Origin: Devosia sp.
GTDB lineage: Bacteria > Pseudomonadota > Alphaproteobacteria > Rhizobiales > Devosiaceae
Length of the DNA stretch: 64,000 nt
NCBI RefSeq assembly: GCF_017307495.1
Contig: NZ_JAFKHE010000021.1
Location: 62,001-126,000 of the forward strand
Direction of reading: 5' to 3'
Part shown: in pieces, positions 33,609 through 43,002 of the stretch
How positions within the stretch are numbered: position 1 is the first letter of the stretch
How the letters are laid out: each line of letters begins with the position of its first letter
Notes under the pieces: model-generated
Database searches by the model: none
What the model was told of the DNA's origin: nothing
Seen by the model: only the letters and a program-made list of their open reading frames with translations
Position numbers and translations under genes: made by a program

Positions 33609-36116
33609 TCAATTCGCCCGCTTCCTCTGTTCGGCCCCGATGCCCATGGCCTCGGCGATCAGCTCCTCGGCGGCCTCCGCCATGGTGCTTTCGCGCGCCT
33701 CGCCCATCACCGGGACCTTGCCGATGTCGAGCATCACCGGTACCGCCAAAGGCGAGATTCGGTCGAGCGGCTTGTGCACGATGTGGCGCCTGATGCGGGC
33801 CAACATGTGGCCGAGCCGCTCGATGTCGAGCAGTCCGCGCGCCGCATCGCGCCGCGTCGCCTGGATCAGGATGTGGTCGGGCTCGTGCTGGTAGAGCACG
33901 TCGTAGATAATGTCGGACGAGACCGTGATCTGCCGCCCGGTCTTTTCCTTCTGGCCGGGATGCCGGCGCTCGATCAGCCCGGCGATGATGGCGCAGTTGC
34001 GGAAGGTGCGCCGCATCAGCTGGCTCTCGTCGAGCCAGGCCTCGAGATCGTCGCCCAGCATGTCCTCGTCGAACAGGTCGTCGAGCGACAGCCGGCCGGT
34101 GCGGATCAGCGCGTTGAAATCGCCCAGCCCCCAGACCGCCAACGCGTAGTCCGACGCCACGAAGCCAAGCGGGCGGGCCCGGGCGCGTTCGAGCCGGCGG
34201 GTCAGCAGCATGCCGAGCGTCTGGTGCGCCAGCCGCCCCTCGAACGGGTAGCAGACGAGATAGTTCTGCGCGCCGCGCGGAAAGGTCTCGACCAGCAGCG
34301 ACTCCGGCGCCGGCAGCACCGAGGCTTCCTGCTGCAGCCGCAGCCAGTCGCTCACCTGGTCGGGCAGCAGGTGCCACTCGTCCGGATGCGCCAACAGCTT
34401 GCGCACCCCATCGGCGAGGAAGGTCGAAAGCGGGAACTTGCCGCCCATGTAGGACGGGATCTTTGGATCCTTGCCCTGCGAACGGCTGACATAGGCCTCG
34501 TTCTCGAACATGCCCTCGAAGGCGACGATCTCGGAGCCGAAGAGGAAGGTGTCGCCCTTGGCGAGCGTGGTGAAGAAATACTCCTCCATCTCCCCCAGCA
34601 CCCGCCCGCCCCGCCCGATCGGGCCGGTGGTGGCACCGCGGGTGAAGCCCCGGCCCCGCACCAGCCGCACCTTGACCATCGGCTCCTCGACGATGGTGCC
34701 GATATTGAGGCGGTACTGCTGGGCGATGCCGGGATGGGCAATGCGGAAGCGGCCGTCCTCCATCTTCCTCAGCTTGGCGTAGCGCTCGTAGGCGCGCAGC
34801 GCGTAGCCGCCGGTGGCGACGAAATCGACGACGCGCTCGAACGTCTCCCAGCTCAGTTCGCGATAGGGCCAGGCGCGGCCGATTTCCTCGTACAGCGCCA
34901 CGGGCGCGATCGGCATGGCGCAGGCCGTGCCGAGCACGTGCTGGGCCAGCACGTCGAGACCGCCCGAGACCGGATCCTCGCTGTCCTGCGCATTGCGCTC
35001 GACGGCTTCGAGCGCCGCCTCGCATTCCAGTACCTCGAAGCGGTTGGAGGGAACGAACAACGCTTTCGACGGCTCATCCAGCCGGTGGTTGGCGCGGCCG
35101 ATGCGCTGCAGCATGCGGCTCGCGCCCTTGGGCGCGCCGACCTGGACGACGAGATCGACATCGCCCCAGTCGATGCCAAGATCGAGCGTCGAGGTACAGA
35201 CCACGGCGCGCAACCGCCCCTCGGCCATCGCCGCCTCGACCTTGCGCCGCTGCTCCACGGCCAGCGAACCGTGATGCATGGCGATGGGCAGCAGCTCGTC
35301 GTTCGCCGCCCACAGCTCCTGGAACAGCATCTCGGCCTGGCTGCGCGTGTTGACGAACAGCAGCGTCGTCCGGTGCGCCTTGATCACCTCGTAGAGTTCA
35401 GGAATAGCATAGAGAGTCGAGTGCCCGGCCCACGGGATGCGTTCCTCCGAGCGCAGGATCTCGATATGCGGCCTGGCTCCCCCCTCGCCGATCAGCAGCC
35501 GCGCCTCGGCGTCCGGCACCGGGCTCGCGATCCAGTCGCGCAGCAGGTCCGGCCGCGCCACCGTGGCGCTGAGCGCGGTGATGCGCAGCCCCGGCGCCAG
35601 CGTTCCCAGCCGCGCCAGCCCGAGCGACATCAGCTCGCCGCGCTTGTGCGTCACCATGGCGTGCAACTCGTCGAGCACCACCCGCTTGAGCCCCCTGAAC
35701 ATGCGGTCGGCATCGGAGTGCGACAGCAGCAGTGCCAGCTGTTCCGGCGTCGTCAGCAGGATATGCGGCGGCGAAGTGCGCTGGCGCTGCCGCCGATGCG
35801 ACGGGGTATCACCGGTTCGCGCCTCGACCTTGATCGGCAAGCCCATCTCCTCGATCGGGGCGGTCAGGTTGCGGTGCACGTCGACCGCCAGCGCCTTCAG
35901 CGGCGACAGGTAGAGCGTGTGCAGCCCCTCCCTGGGGTTCTCGATCAGGTCGTTGAGCGTCGGCAGGAACCCGGCCAGCGTCTTGCCGGCGCCGGTCGGG
36001 GCGATCAGCAGCGCCGACGCTCCGGCCTCGGTCGCCTCGAGCACGCTCAGCTGATGCTTCCGCGGCGCCCAGCCTTTCGACGCGAACCAGCCGGTGATTT
36101 CTGGGCGGAGGGGCAA
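33609..36116 (-). CDS. Ligase-associated DNA damage response DEXH-box helicase (Lhr-like)
   Basis: This 835-residue SF2 helicase has Walker A in LIAPTGAGKTLAGFL at about residue 37, LYLSPLKALAVD (motif Ia), VVLDELHAMV (DEXH box as DELH), ALSATVARPD (motif III) and, in the second RecA domain, LDLGIDWGDVDLVVQ and QRIGRANHR (motif VI). The rest is the Lhr-type winged-helix and DUF4145-like C-terminal region. Lhr-family helicases translocate 3'-5' and unwind DNA or RNA-DNA hybrids. It is upstream of pdeM with a 14-base gap. The ligase and exonuclease partners often found in such operons are absent here. Confidence 0.93.
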   Translation of the reverse strand: MPLRPEITGWFASKGWAPRKHQLSVLEATEAGASALLIAPTGAGKTLAGFLPTLNDLIENPREGLHTLYLSPLKALAVDVHRNLTAPIEEMGLPIKVEARTGDTPSHRRQRQRTSPPHILLTTPEQLALLLSHSDADRMFRGLKRVVLDELHAMVTHKRGELMSLGLARLGTLAPGLRITALSATVARPDLLRDWIASPVPDAEARLLIGEGGARPHIEILRSEERIPWAGHSTLYAIPELYEVIKAHRTTLLFVNTRSQAEMLFQELWAANDELLPIAMHHGSLAVEQRRKVEAAMAEGRLRAVVCTSTLDLGIDWGDVDLVVQVGAPKGASRMLQRIGRANHRLDEPSKALFVPSNRFEVLECEAALEAVERNAQDSEDPVSGGLDVLAQHVLGTACAMPIAPVALYEEIGRAWPYRELSWETFERVVDFVATGGYALRAYERYAKLRKMEDGRFRIAHPGIAQQYRLNIGTIVEEPMVKVRLVRGRGFTRGATTGPIGRGGRVLGEMEEYFFTTLAKGDTFLFGSEIVAFEGMFENEAYVSRSQGKDPKIPSYMGGKFPLSTFLADGVRKLLAHPDEWHLLPDQVSDWLRLQQEASVLPAPESLLVETFPRGAQNYLVCYPFEGRLAHQTLGMLLTRRLERARARPLGFVASDYALAVWGLGDFNALIRTGRLSLDDLFDEDMLGDDLEAWLDESQLMRRTFRNCAIIAGLIERRHPGQKEKTGRQITVSSDIIYDVLYQHEPDHILIQATRRDAARGLLDIERLGHMLARIRRHIVHKPLDRISPLAVPVMLDIGKVPVMGEARESTMAEAAEELIAEAMGIGAEQRKRAN

Positions 36117-36177
36117 GGAACGTTCCCGGTTTGTGCGCAGTATGGGGTTTGGCCATCACGGCCGCAAGTGACTGCCG

Positions 36178-36301
36178 CCCCACCCCCTCCCAGCCTCCCC
36201 CATCAAGGGGGAGGGGCCGATCGAGTTCCTGACTTCGATCGCGCCAAGGGCAACCGGCCGGACACCTCCCCCCTTGTGGGGGAGGCTGGGAGGGGGGTGG
36301 G
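36178..36301. repeat. Composite C-rich palindromic repeat, about 124 bp
   Basis: Long outer arms, CCACCCCCTCCCAGCCTCCC on the left and their near-complement at 36279-36300 on the right, enclose about 75 bases. Each arm also pairs locally (CTCCCCC/GGGGGAG with ATCAA; CCCCCC/GGGGG around TTGT). It fills most of the divergent gap between the helicase and the P-loop kinase. It looks like a mobile or REP-like element. Confidence 0.7.
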
Positions 36302-36344
36302 CCGCAAGCGCGAAATCCGCTACCCAACTCCCCGGAGGACAAGA

Positions 36345-37025
36345 ATGAACGACAACGAACCGCAGGTGTTGCACCTCGCCCCCGAGGCGGCGCTCGACTG
36401 GCTGGTGGCGCAATCGACGGAGACGCTCGCCAAGCTCGGCCGCCGCGTCGCCATTGGCCTCGCCGGCGGTCCGGGCGTCGGCAAGTCGACGCTGGCAGTG
36501 CAACTGGTGGAGCGGCTCAACGCCGCCCGTCCGGGCATCGCCGCTTACGTGCCGATGGACGGCTTCCACATGCTGCACGCCAAGCTCGAGCGCCTCGGCA
36601 CGGTCCGGGACAAAGGGGCGCCGCATACGTTCGAAGGGGGTGCCTTCGCCGATTTCCTCGACGGGCTGAAATCAGCCACCGGCCCGGTCAGCGGCCCGGG
36701 CTATTCGCGCGAGATCGAGGACGTGGTGCTCGACGCCTTCATCGTTCCCGCCGAGGTGAAGATCCTCGTCGTCGAGGGCAATTACTTGCTGCTCGCCAAT
36801 GCCCCGTGGTGGCGGATCAAGCCGCTGCTCGACCTGGCGGTGTTCATCGACGTGCCGCGCGACAAGGTGCGCGCCCGCCTGCTCAAGCGCCATGCCGAGC
36901 ACGGGCTGTTCAGCGAGGAGCGCAACCGCGAGCATGTCGAGCGCGTCGACCTCGGCAACTACGACACCGTGCAACGCTCGAAGGGCCGCGCCGACGTGGT
37001 GGTGGAGCTGGTGACGGAAGCATAA
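36345..37025 (+). CDS. P-loop kinase of the nucleoside/panthothenate/fructokinase-like type (YggC-like)
   Basis: The 226-residue protein has Walker A in IGLAGGPGVGKSTLA at about residues 38-52 and the phosphoribulokinase/uridine kinase-type segments YVPMDGFHM, GAPHTFEGGAF and ILVVEGNYLLL. A late RDKVRARLLKRHAEHGL carries the lid arginines. Such proteins phosphorylate small sugars or nucleosides with ATP; E. coli YggC is a close style match, but its substrate is not well known. The ATG at 36345 follows GGAGG at 36334. It stands alone between two repeats and pyrD on the other strand. Confidence 0.8.
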   Translation: MNDNEPQVLHLAPEAALDWLVAQSTETLAKLGRRVAIGLAGGPGVGKSTLAVQLVERLNAARPGIAAYVPMDGFHMLHAKLERLGTVRDKGAPHTFEGGAFADFLDGLKSATGPVSGPGYSREIEDVVLDAFIVPAEVKILVVEGNYLLLANAPWWRIKPLLDLAVFIDVPRDKVRARLLKRHAEHGLFSEERNREHVERVDLGNYDTVQRSKGRADVVVELVTEA

Positions 37026-37085
37026 CCCCACGCACTTCTTCCCTTCTCCAGAAAGGGGAGGAGGCGATCGCGGCAAGTGACATTC

Positions 37086-38195
37086 CTACAGCCGGGCCCG
37101 GCCCGCCGCCCACTCCGCCGTGGTCTTGCCCTTGAGCTCGGAGACCGATCTGAGCCCCCTGCTCCGCACCGCCGCCACCAGCCCGCGCTTGATCCGGTCG
37201 AGCAGGTCCAGCCCGCCGAACACCAGCGCCGAGTAGAGCTGGATGGCGTCGGCGCCGGCTTCGAACTTCGCCACCGCGCTTTCGGGCGAATGGATGCCGC
37301 CCACCCCGATGATCGGCAGGTTGCCGACGCGCTGGCGCACCTGGGCCAGCTTCTGCGTCGCGAGGTTGAACAGCGGCTTGCCCGAGAGGCCGCCGGTCTC
37401 GGTGGCGTTCTCCATGCCCAGCACCGGATCCCGGCTCACCGTGGTGTTGGAGACGATCAGCCCGTCGAGATCGGTCGCCAGCACCACTTTCGCGATGCCG
37501 TCGAGCGCCTTCTCGTCGAGGTCGGGGGCGATCTTGAGCAGCACCGGCACCCGCACGGAGGCTTTCGAGCGCGCCTTGAGCACTGCCGCCAGCAACCGTT
37601 CCAGCGCCTCGTCGGCCTGCAGGTTCCTGAGCCCCGGCGTGTTGGGTGAGGAGATATTCACCGTCAGGTAGTCGGCCACCTCGGCGAAGCGGGTGACGCC
37701 CTTCACGTAGTCGGCGACGAAATCCTCGGAATCCTTGTTGGCCCCGATATTGACGCCGAGGATGGCGCCGACATGCGCGCCCTTGAGCCGCGCGAAGGCC
37801 GCCTCGTGGCCCTCGTTGTTGAAGCCCATGCGGTTGATCACGCCCTCGGCGGCCGTGACCCTGAACAGGCGCGGCTTGGGATTGCCCTGCTGCGGGCGCG
37901 GCGTCACCGTGCCGACCTCGACCATGCCGAAGCCCATGCGGGCGAGCGGCTTGGGCACCTCGGCATTCTTGTCGAAACCGGCGGCCATGCCGACGGGGTT
38001 GCGGAGGTCGAGCCCGCACAGCGTCGTCCGCAGTTCGGGCGGGTCCGTCCCCTCCTGCTCCGGGGCAAGCCCCAGCCGCAGGGCGGCGATGGTGGCGCCA
38101 TGGGCGATTTCGGGGTCCATCTTCAGCAGCGCCTCGCGCGTCAGCCCGGAAACGGCCGGCAGGCGCAGCAGCGGGGACAGGCCCGAAAAGATCAT
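37086..38195 (-). CDS. pyrD: Dihydroorotate dehydrogenase (quinone), class 2
   Basis: PyrD oxidises dihydroorotate to orotate in pyrimidine synthesis and passes electrons to quinone at the membrane. The 369-residue length and the N-terminal amphipathic helix segment are those of class 2. Motifs are NPVGMAAGFDKNAEVP, MGFNNEGHEA, LTVNISSPNTPGLR with the catalytic Ser environment, VSNTTVSRDP and IIGVGGIHSPESA. The start at 38195 overlaps the upstream DUF952 stop (ATGA), so the two are translationally coupled. Confidence 0.97.
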   Translation of the reverse strand: MIFSGLSPLLRLPAVSGLTREALLKMDPEIAHGATIAALRLGLAPEQEGTDPPELRTTLCGLDLRNPVGMAAGFDKNAEVPKPLARMGFGMVEVGTVTPRPQQGNPKPRLFRVTAAEGVINRMGFNNEGHEAAFARLKGAHVGAILGVNIGANKDSEDFVADYVKGVTRFAEVADYLTVNISSPNTPGLRNLQADEALERLLAAVLKARSKASVRVPVLLKIAPDLDEKALDGIAKVVLATDLDGLIVSNTTVSRDPVLGMENATETGGLSGKPLFNLATQKLAQVRQRVGNLPIIGVGGIHSPESAVAKFEAGADAIQLYSALVFGGLDLLDRIKRGLVAAVRSRGLRSVSELKGKTTAEWAAGRARL

Positions 38196-38551
38196 TTCAC
38201 CCACTCCGGCAGGGCTACGATCCCGTCGGCGGGTACGTCGAGGTCGGCCATCTGCGTCACGCTCGACATCGGCAGCTCGGCGTACAGGTGCGGGAACAGC
38301 TCGCCGCCGCGCGAGGCTTCCCACTTCATCGCCGCCCCGAAGGGAGCGACCGGCACCGCGAACAGCACCTGCCCCTTGAGGCCGGCGAAGTAGAGCCGGA
38401 TGGTTTCCCCAAGCTGCGCCGCCGTCGAGAAGTGGATGTAGCCGTCCTGCAGGTCGATCGGCTGGCCGACGAACGTCCCCTCCTCCTGCGAGGCCTCGTA
38501 GATCTCGCGGCTCGCAACCTTGTAGACGTGGTCGGGAACAGGCACCGGCAA
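38192..38551 (-). CDS. DUF952 family protein
   Basis: This 119-residue soluble protein has DGYIHFSTAAQLGETIRLYF, a typical DUF952 segment, together with a late ELFPHLYAELPM and a starting HVYKVASREIYE. The family fold is known from structures but the function is not. It is frequently encoded immediately upstream of pyrD in alphaproteobacteria, as here with a four-base overlap. A link to pyrimidine metabolism is thus possible. Confidence 0.85.
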   Translation of the reverse strand: MPVPVPDHVYKVASREIYEASQEEGTFVGQPIDLQDGYIHFSTAAQLGETIRLYFAGLKGQVLFAVPVAPFGAAMKWEASRGGELFPHLYAELPMSSVTQMADLDVPADGIVALPEWVK

Positions 38552-38760
38552 CTCCTTGGTCGATCGGGCCGGAACCTAGGGGGATTCAGCTTGTGAGGGA
38601 AGCCATGCGGCCTCCTCCCCGTGCGCGAGCAGGTGGCGTGCCGCGGCGCTGCAGCCGATCACATCTTCCCCATCCAGCTTTACAGACTCCGCGGCACCAC
38701 CTAGATAGGATAAGTTTCCGAACAGAGACTAATTTCCTCTGCAGCGAGGCTCATCCGGGG

Positions 38761-39405
38761 ATGCTCTCGCATCGTGACATCTGGGACGCGATCGATGCGA
38801 TCGCCGAGCGGCACGGGCTTTCGGTGTCCGGCCTCGCCCGGCTTGCCGGCCTCGATGCCACCGCCTTCAACAAGTCCAAGCGCATCAGCAAGGACGGCCG
38901 CGAGCGCTGGCCGTCGACGGAAAGCGTCGCCAAGATCCTCGAGGCGACCAACGAGACGTTCGATGCCTTCCTCGCCGGCGGCGGCGCCTACGTGCAGACC
39001 GCCTCGCAGTCGCCGCCGCGCGCCTTCGTGCCGCTGCTCGGCCTCGGCCAGGCCGGCTCGGGCGGGTTCTTCGATCCGGCCGGCTTCCCGCAGGGCCAGG
39101 GCTGGGACGAAGTTGCCTTCCCCTCTTCGCCCGAGGACGGCAGCTATGCGCTCGAGGTCTCGGGCGACTCCATGCTGCCGCTCTATCGCGACGGCGACGT
39201 CATCGTGGTTTCGCCCACCGCGCAGATGCGCCGCGGCGATCGCGTCGTGGTGCGCACGCGGGATGGAGAGGTGCTGGTCAAGGTGCTGCACCGGCAGACG
39301 CCCAGGCTGGTGGAGCTGCACTCGCTCAACCCGGCGCATCCGCCGCGCGTGCTCGAGGTCAAGGACATCGAGGGCATGGGCCGCATCATCTGGGCCAGCC
39401 AATAG
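38761..39405 (+). CDS. LexA-like S24 family repressor/peptidase
   Basis: The 214-residue protein has an N-terminal HTH (about 15-65, LSVSGLARLAGLDATAFNKS) and a C-terminal S24 self-cleavage domain. The catalytic Ser is S137 in VSGDSMLP and Lys is K174 in EVLVKVL; their 37-residue spacing equals that of E. coli LexA. An Ala-Gly pair at 98-99 (GQAGSGG) is a candidate autocleavage site. It is probably a phage-repressor-like or stress-responsive regulator rather than canonical LexA, because the HTH differs. It is divergent from the DUF952/pyrD unit across 209 bases. Confidence 0.85.
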   Translation: MLSHRDIWDAIDAIAERHGLSVSGLARLAGLDATAFNKSKRISKDGRERWPSTESVAKILEATNETFDAFLAGGGAYVQTASQSPPRAFVPLLGLGQAGSGGFFDPAGFPQGQGWDEVAFPSSPEDGSYALEVSGDSMLPLYRDGDVIVVSPTAQMRRGDRVVVRTRDGEVLVKVLHRQTPRLVELHSLNPAHPPRVLEVKDIEGMGRIIWASQ

Positions 39406-39729
39406 GGCCGGCCTGGCGCCAGAAGCCGTTCAGAATGCGTTCATCTCCGGGGCAGCAACGCGGCGAAACTGGGTAAGCCATTGTGACGCAAGCGTCGGAC
39501 GCCCACCCCGCCCGATGCCGGGAGCCCCGGAAATCCAAGTATCTCCAAGTATTCATACCCGCCGACGGAGGCCGTGCGATAATGGTGAGGTTGCGAGAAG
39601 GAGTGGGATCGGAGATGCGAATTTCGGGCGAATTGAACGACCGTGCCGGCATCGTTCAGCCAACACAGTCGAGGATCACGCGCCTCCTGCCTCTCCCCGT
39701 GCAGAAGACGGCAGTCCTGATCGAAAGTC
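39406..39729. other. Intergenic gap without recognised gene
   Basis: These 324 bases separate the convergent S24 repressor and lysS genes. Short open frames exist on both strands but have no start signals or familiar motifs. No strong hairpin or repeat of the window's families was seen. Confidence 0.5.
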
Positions 39730-41343
39730 TCAGGCCGCCTTCAGCAACTTTCCCGCCAGTGCATCGGCGATCAGCTGGCGCGTCTCGGCGACGCCGTAGA
39801 GCGCGATGAACGAGCCGAAGCGCGGGCCCTGCTCGGCGCCCAGAAGCACCTGGTAGATGGCCTGGAACCAGTCCCGCAGCGGCTCGAACTGGTGGGTCTT
39901 GCCGACCTCGTAGACGAGGTTCTGCAGTTGCTCGACATTGTGCAGGCCCTCATAGGGCGCGAGCTGGTCGGCGAGATCCTGCAGCGCGGCGCGCTCCTTG
40001 TCGGTCGGGGCGCGGAAGCTCTTGGTCGGCTTCACGCGGTCGTTGAAATAGCGCACGGCGTAGCTCGCGAGCCGGTCGAGCTCGGGCTCGGTCGCCGGCG
40101 TCGCGCCGGGGACATAACGTGATATGAAGCCCCACAACACATCCGTGTCGTGGGCATTGGAGGCCGAAGTGATGTTCAGCAGCAGGCTGAACGTGATCGG
40201 CATCGTCGCCGCGGGCGGATGGCCGGCGTGGATGTGGAAGGCCGGATTCTCGAGGCGCGCCGAGGCATCCTGAGCGTGATAGGCGTCGACGAACTGGTAG
40301 TACTCGTCGACCGCGCGCGGGATGACGTCGAAATACAGCCGCTTGGCGACCCGCGGCTTCTGGAACATGTAGAGCGCAAGGCTCTCCTCGCTCGCGTAGG
40401 TCAGCCACTCGTCGATGGTGAGCCCGTTGCCCTTGGACTTCGAGATCTTCTGGCCGACCTCGTCGAGGAAAAGCTCATAGACATAGTGCTCGGGCGGCGT
40501 ACCGCCCAGGATCGAGCAGATCTTGTCGTAGACGTGCTGGTTGGTCTGATGGTCCTTGCCGAACATCTCGAAGTCGACGCCCAGCGCGGCCCAGCGCATG
40601 CCGAAATCCGGCTTCCACTGCAGCTTCACGCGGCCGCCGGTGACCGGGATCGTCGTGTCGCGCCCATCCTCGTCGGTGAAGGTGATGGTGCCGTCCTTGG
40701 CGTTCACCTCCTTCATCGGCACGTAGAGCACCCGCCCGGAAATCGGCGAGATCGGCAGGAACGGCGAGTAGGTCGCCTGGCGCTCCTCGCCAAGGGTCGG
40801 CAGCATCACCTTCATGATGTCGTCGTAGCGCTCGGCAGCGCGCAGCAGCACGGTGTCGAAGCGGCCGGCCTTGTAGTACTCGGTGGCGCTGGCGAACTCG
40901 TAGTTGAAGCCGAACGTGTCGAGGAAGCGGCGCAGCATGGCGTTGTTGTGCTCGCCGAAACTCGCGTACTCGTTGGTCCAGGGGTCCGGCACGGCCGTCA
41001 GCGGGCGCTGCAGGAAGGGCTCCAGGAACGCCTTGGACGGCACGTTGTCGGGAATCTTGCGCATCCCGTCCATGTCGTCGGAGAAACAGAGCAGTCGGGT
41101 CGGGATCTGGTCGCGCGTCAGCAGGCGGAAGGCGGTGCGAACCATGGTGGTGCGCGCCACTTCGCCAAACGTGCCGATGTGCGGCAGGCCCGAGGGACCG
41201 TAGCCGGTCTCGAACAGCACTTCCTCAAGGCCCAGCCGCTCGACGCGGGCCACCAGTTTCCGGGCTTCCTCGAATGGCCAGGCACGCGCGGCCTGCGCGG
41301 GCTCGAAAAAGGCGGGATCGAGGGTCGGAAGCGGCGCGGGCAC
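39730..41343 (-). CDS. lysS: Lysyl-tRNA synthetase, class I
   Basis: This 537-residue enzyme charges tRNA-Lys. It has the class I signatures: the HIGH motif as HIGT (H55-T58 in [13 protein letters not shown]) and KMSKS as KISKSKGN near residue 300. Other typical segments are [17 protein letters not shown] and [11 protein letters not shown]. Class I LysRS is the normal form in many alphaproteobacteria and archaea. The gene is monocistronic; a TerB-like gene starts 144 bases away in the other direction. Confidence 0.95.
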   Translation of the reverse strand: MPAPLPTLDPAFFEPAQAARAWPFEEARKLVARVERLGLEEVLFETGYGPSGLPHIGTFGEVARTTMVRTAFRLLTRDQIPTRLLCFSDDMDGMRKIPDNVPSKAFLEPFLQRPLTAVPDPWTNEYASFGEHNNAMLRRFLDTFGFNYEFASATEYYKAGRFDTVLLRAAERYDDIMKVMLPTLGEERQATYSPFLPISPISGRVLYVPMKEVNAKDGTITFTDEDGRDTTIPVTGGRVKLQWKPDFGMRWAALGVDFEMFGKDHQTNQHVYDKICSILGGTPPEHYVYELFLDEVGQKISKSKGNGLTIDEWLTYASEESLALYMFQKPRVAKRLYFDVIPRAVDEYYQFVDAYHAQDASARLENPAFHIHAGHPPAATMPITFSLLLNITSASNAHDTDVLWGFISRYVPGATPATEPELDRLASYAVRYFNDRVKPTKSFRAPTDKERAALQDLADQLAPYEGLHNVEQLQNLVYEVGKTHQFEPLRDWFQAIYQVLLGAEQGPRFGSFIALYGVAETRQLIADALAGKLLKAA

Positions 41344-41487
41344 GGCGGGCCTCAGGGCAAGGTGGGAGTGAGGCGCTCACTTGCACCAGCCGGACGGGTG
41401 CGTCAATGCCGACGCAGCCCCGCCCGCTTGCCAAGTCGCTGGCCGGTGCCTAGTTATGCGGGACTTTTGCTCCCCCGGGGATACACG

Positions 41488-41892
41488 ATGGCACTTTCGG
41501 TCCAGGACGCTCTTATTCACCTCATGGTGGTCACCGCCTCCTCGGACGAGGGTGTTTCCGATCGTGAACTGGGCATCATCCGCCACCTGATCGAGCGCTC
41601 CCCGGTGTTTGAGGGCTACGATCTCAGCCAGCTCGAGACGGTCGCCAACGCGGCGGTCGACAAGACCAATTCGGCTGGTTTCGAGGGCGTGCTGGACCAG
41701 GCAGCGGCGGCCATTCCCGAGCGCCTGCACGACACGGCCTACGCGCTGGCGGTCGAAGTCGCGGTGGTCGACGTGCAGTTGCCGCAGGAGGAGCTGCGCC
41801 TGCTCGAGATGGTGCGCGACCGGCTCGACCTCGACAGCCTGGTCACCGGCGCCATCGAGGCAAGCGCGCGGGCCCGGATGCGCAAGGCGTAG
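41488..41892 (+). CDS. TerB-like (tellurite resistance) family protein
   Basis: The 134-residue all-helical protein fits the TerB/DjlA N-terminal fold: DALIHLMVVTASSDEGVSDR at the start and a second mirrored segment AYALAVEVAVVDVQLPQEEL, each with acidic residues placed for metal binding. The ATG at 41488 has a weak upstream ribosome site. The family is linked to tellurite resistance and envelope or stress responses, but isolated copies like this have no known role. Confidence 0.85.
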   Translation: MALSVQDALIHLMVVTASSDEGVSDRELGIIRHLIERSPVFEGYDLSQLETVANAAVDKTNSAGFEGVLDQAAAAIPERLHDTAYALAVEVAVVDVQLPQEELRLLEMVRDRLDLDSLVTGAIEASARARMRKA

Positions 41893-41920
41893 GCGGCTCC
41901 GAACAGGCTCCAAACCTGGC

Positions 41921-41998
41921 GTCATCCCCGCGAAAGCGGGGATCTCCGTTACCGGCAGGCACCGCAGACGGATGTTCCCGCTGTCGCGGGAATGCCCC
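41921..41998. repeat. Degenerate 78-bp dispersed palindromic repeat, copy 5
   Basis: It starts GTCATCCCCGCGAAAGCGGG and ends near CGCGGGAATGCC, so the right terminus is altered from GGGATGAC. It lies between convergent TerB-like and solute-binding protein genes. Confidence 0.6.
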
Positions 41999-42022
41999 CG
42001 TGGCATAGCGACGTGCGATCTC

Positions 42023-42835
42023 TCAGTAGAAGCTGACCGGGAACCACCTCAGGTACAGCTCGTCATAGACGCCCGAGCGCTTGAGCCGGGCGAGGCCGTA
42101 GTCGAGGGCGAGCCGGACGGCGTCGTGGCCGGCGGGAAAGGCGATGGCGAGGCCATCGCCGAACAAGTCGGGCCGGAAGTAGGGTTCGCCGGCAAACTCG
42201 CAGCAGCCCACGTGCTCGTTAAGCCAGAACGAGGCGCGCATGGCGTCGCCGAAATAGGCGTCGGCCTCACCCTTGGCGAGCCCGTCGAGCGCCGCAACCT
42301 CGCTGTCGAACGGCACCACGCTGGCACCCGGCAGGTAGCGGCGGACGAAGTCGGCGTGGCTCGAGCCGCGCCGCACCGCGACGCGCTTGCCCTCGAGGCT
42401 CCTGGGGTCGAAGCTGGCCCCGGCTCCGACGGGGGTGACGAAGCGGCCCGGCAGCATCAGGTAGATTTGCGAGAAGTCGAAGAGCGCCCCGTTTTCGGGC
42501 GTGATGGCAAGGCCGGCTATCAGGGCATCGCCCTGATTGTCCTCTAGGGCCTGCGCCGCCTGGTTCCACGGCCAGGCCTGCACGGTGCAGGTGATCTTGA
42601 GGTCGGTACACAGCGCCCGTGCCAGGTCGACATTGAAGCCGACCAGTTCGCCGTTGCTGTCGCGGAAGTTGAACGGCGGGAAGTCGGCGGTGGTGAGGAA
42701 GCGGATGGCTGGCACGGCCGTGAGGTTCGGCACGATTTCGGGGGCGCCCGGATCGATGTGATAGGGCAACGCCTGGGCCAGCACCGGCGCCGGAGCGGCA
42801 AGCAGCAGGGCAAGGGCGAACAGTAGGGCGCGCAT
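42023..42835 (-). CDS. Periplasmic solute-binding protein, SBP_bac_3 type
   Basis: The 270-residue protein has a signal peptide (LLFALALLLAAPAPVLAQ) and the family 3 solute-binding fold: FPPFNFRDSNGELVGFNVDL at the hinge start, DALIAGLAITPEN, then GKRVAVRRGSSHADFVRRYL and LAKGEADAYFGD. Such proteins bind amino acids or related compounds. No permease or ATPase gene adjoins it, so it is an orphan binding protein, either serving a remote transporter or acting as a sensor. Confidence 0.85.
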   Translation of the reverse strand: MRALLFALALLLAAPAPVLAQALPYHIDPGAPEIVPNLTAVPAIRFLTTADFPPFNFRDSNGELVGFNVDLARALCTDLKITCTVQAWPWNQAAQALEDNQGDALIAGLAITPENGALFDFSQIYLMLPGRFVTPVGAGASFDPRSLEGKRVAVRRGSSHADFVRRYLPGASVVPFDSEVAALDGLAKGEADAYFGDAMRASFWLNEHVGCCEFAGEPYFRPDLFGDGLAIAFPAGHDAVRLALDYGLARLKRSGVYDELYLRWFPVSFY

Positions 42836-43002
42836 GGCGTTCCGGCGGGGATCGTCACCGGCTTATGACCCAATTCGCCGGCAAAGGCGAGACCGCGAGG
42901 CAGGCGATCCCCGTCGCGATTCCGCATTGACGATCACGGCGCGGCGACCACTAATGCCGGATGTATTATCGGGGCATTCCGAAGTCATCGTGGTGAGGGG
43001 CA

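Noticed and set aside
33444..36344. Long plus-strand open frame running antisense through the helicase into the P-loop kinase
   Set aside because: Only the last part, from the ATG at 36345 with a GGAGG site, matches a real protein; the rest mirrors the helicase.
39386..39809. Short open frames in the gap between the S24 repressor and lysS
   Set aside because: They have no ribosome site or familiar motif, overlap each other on opposite strands, and one runs into lysS.
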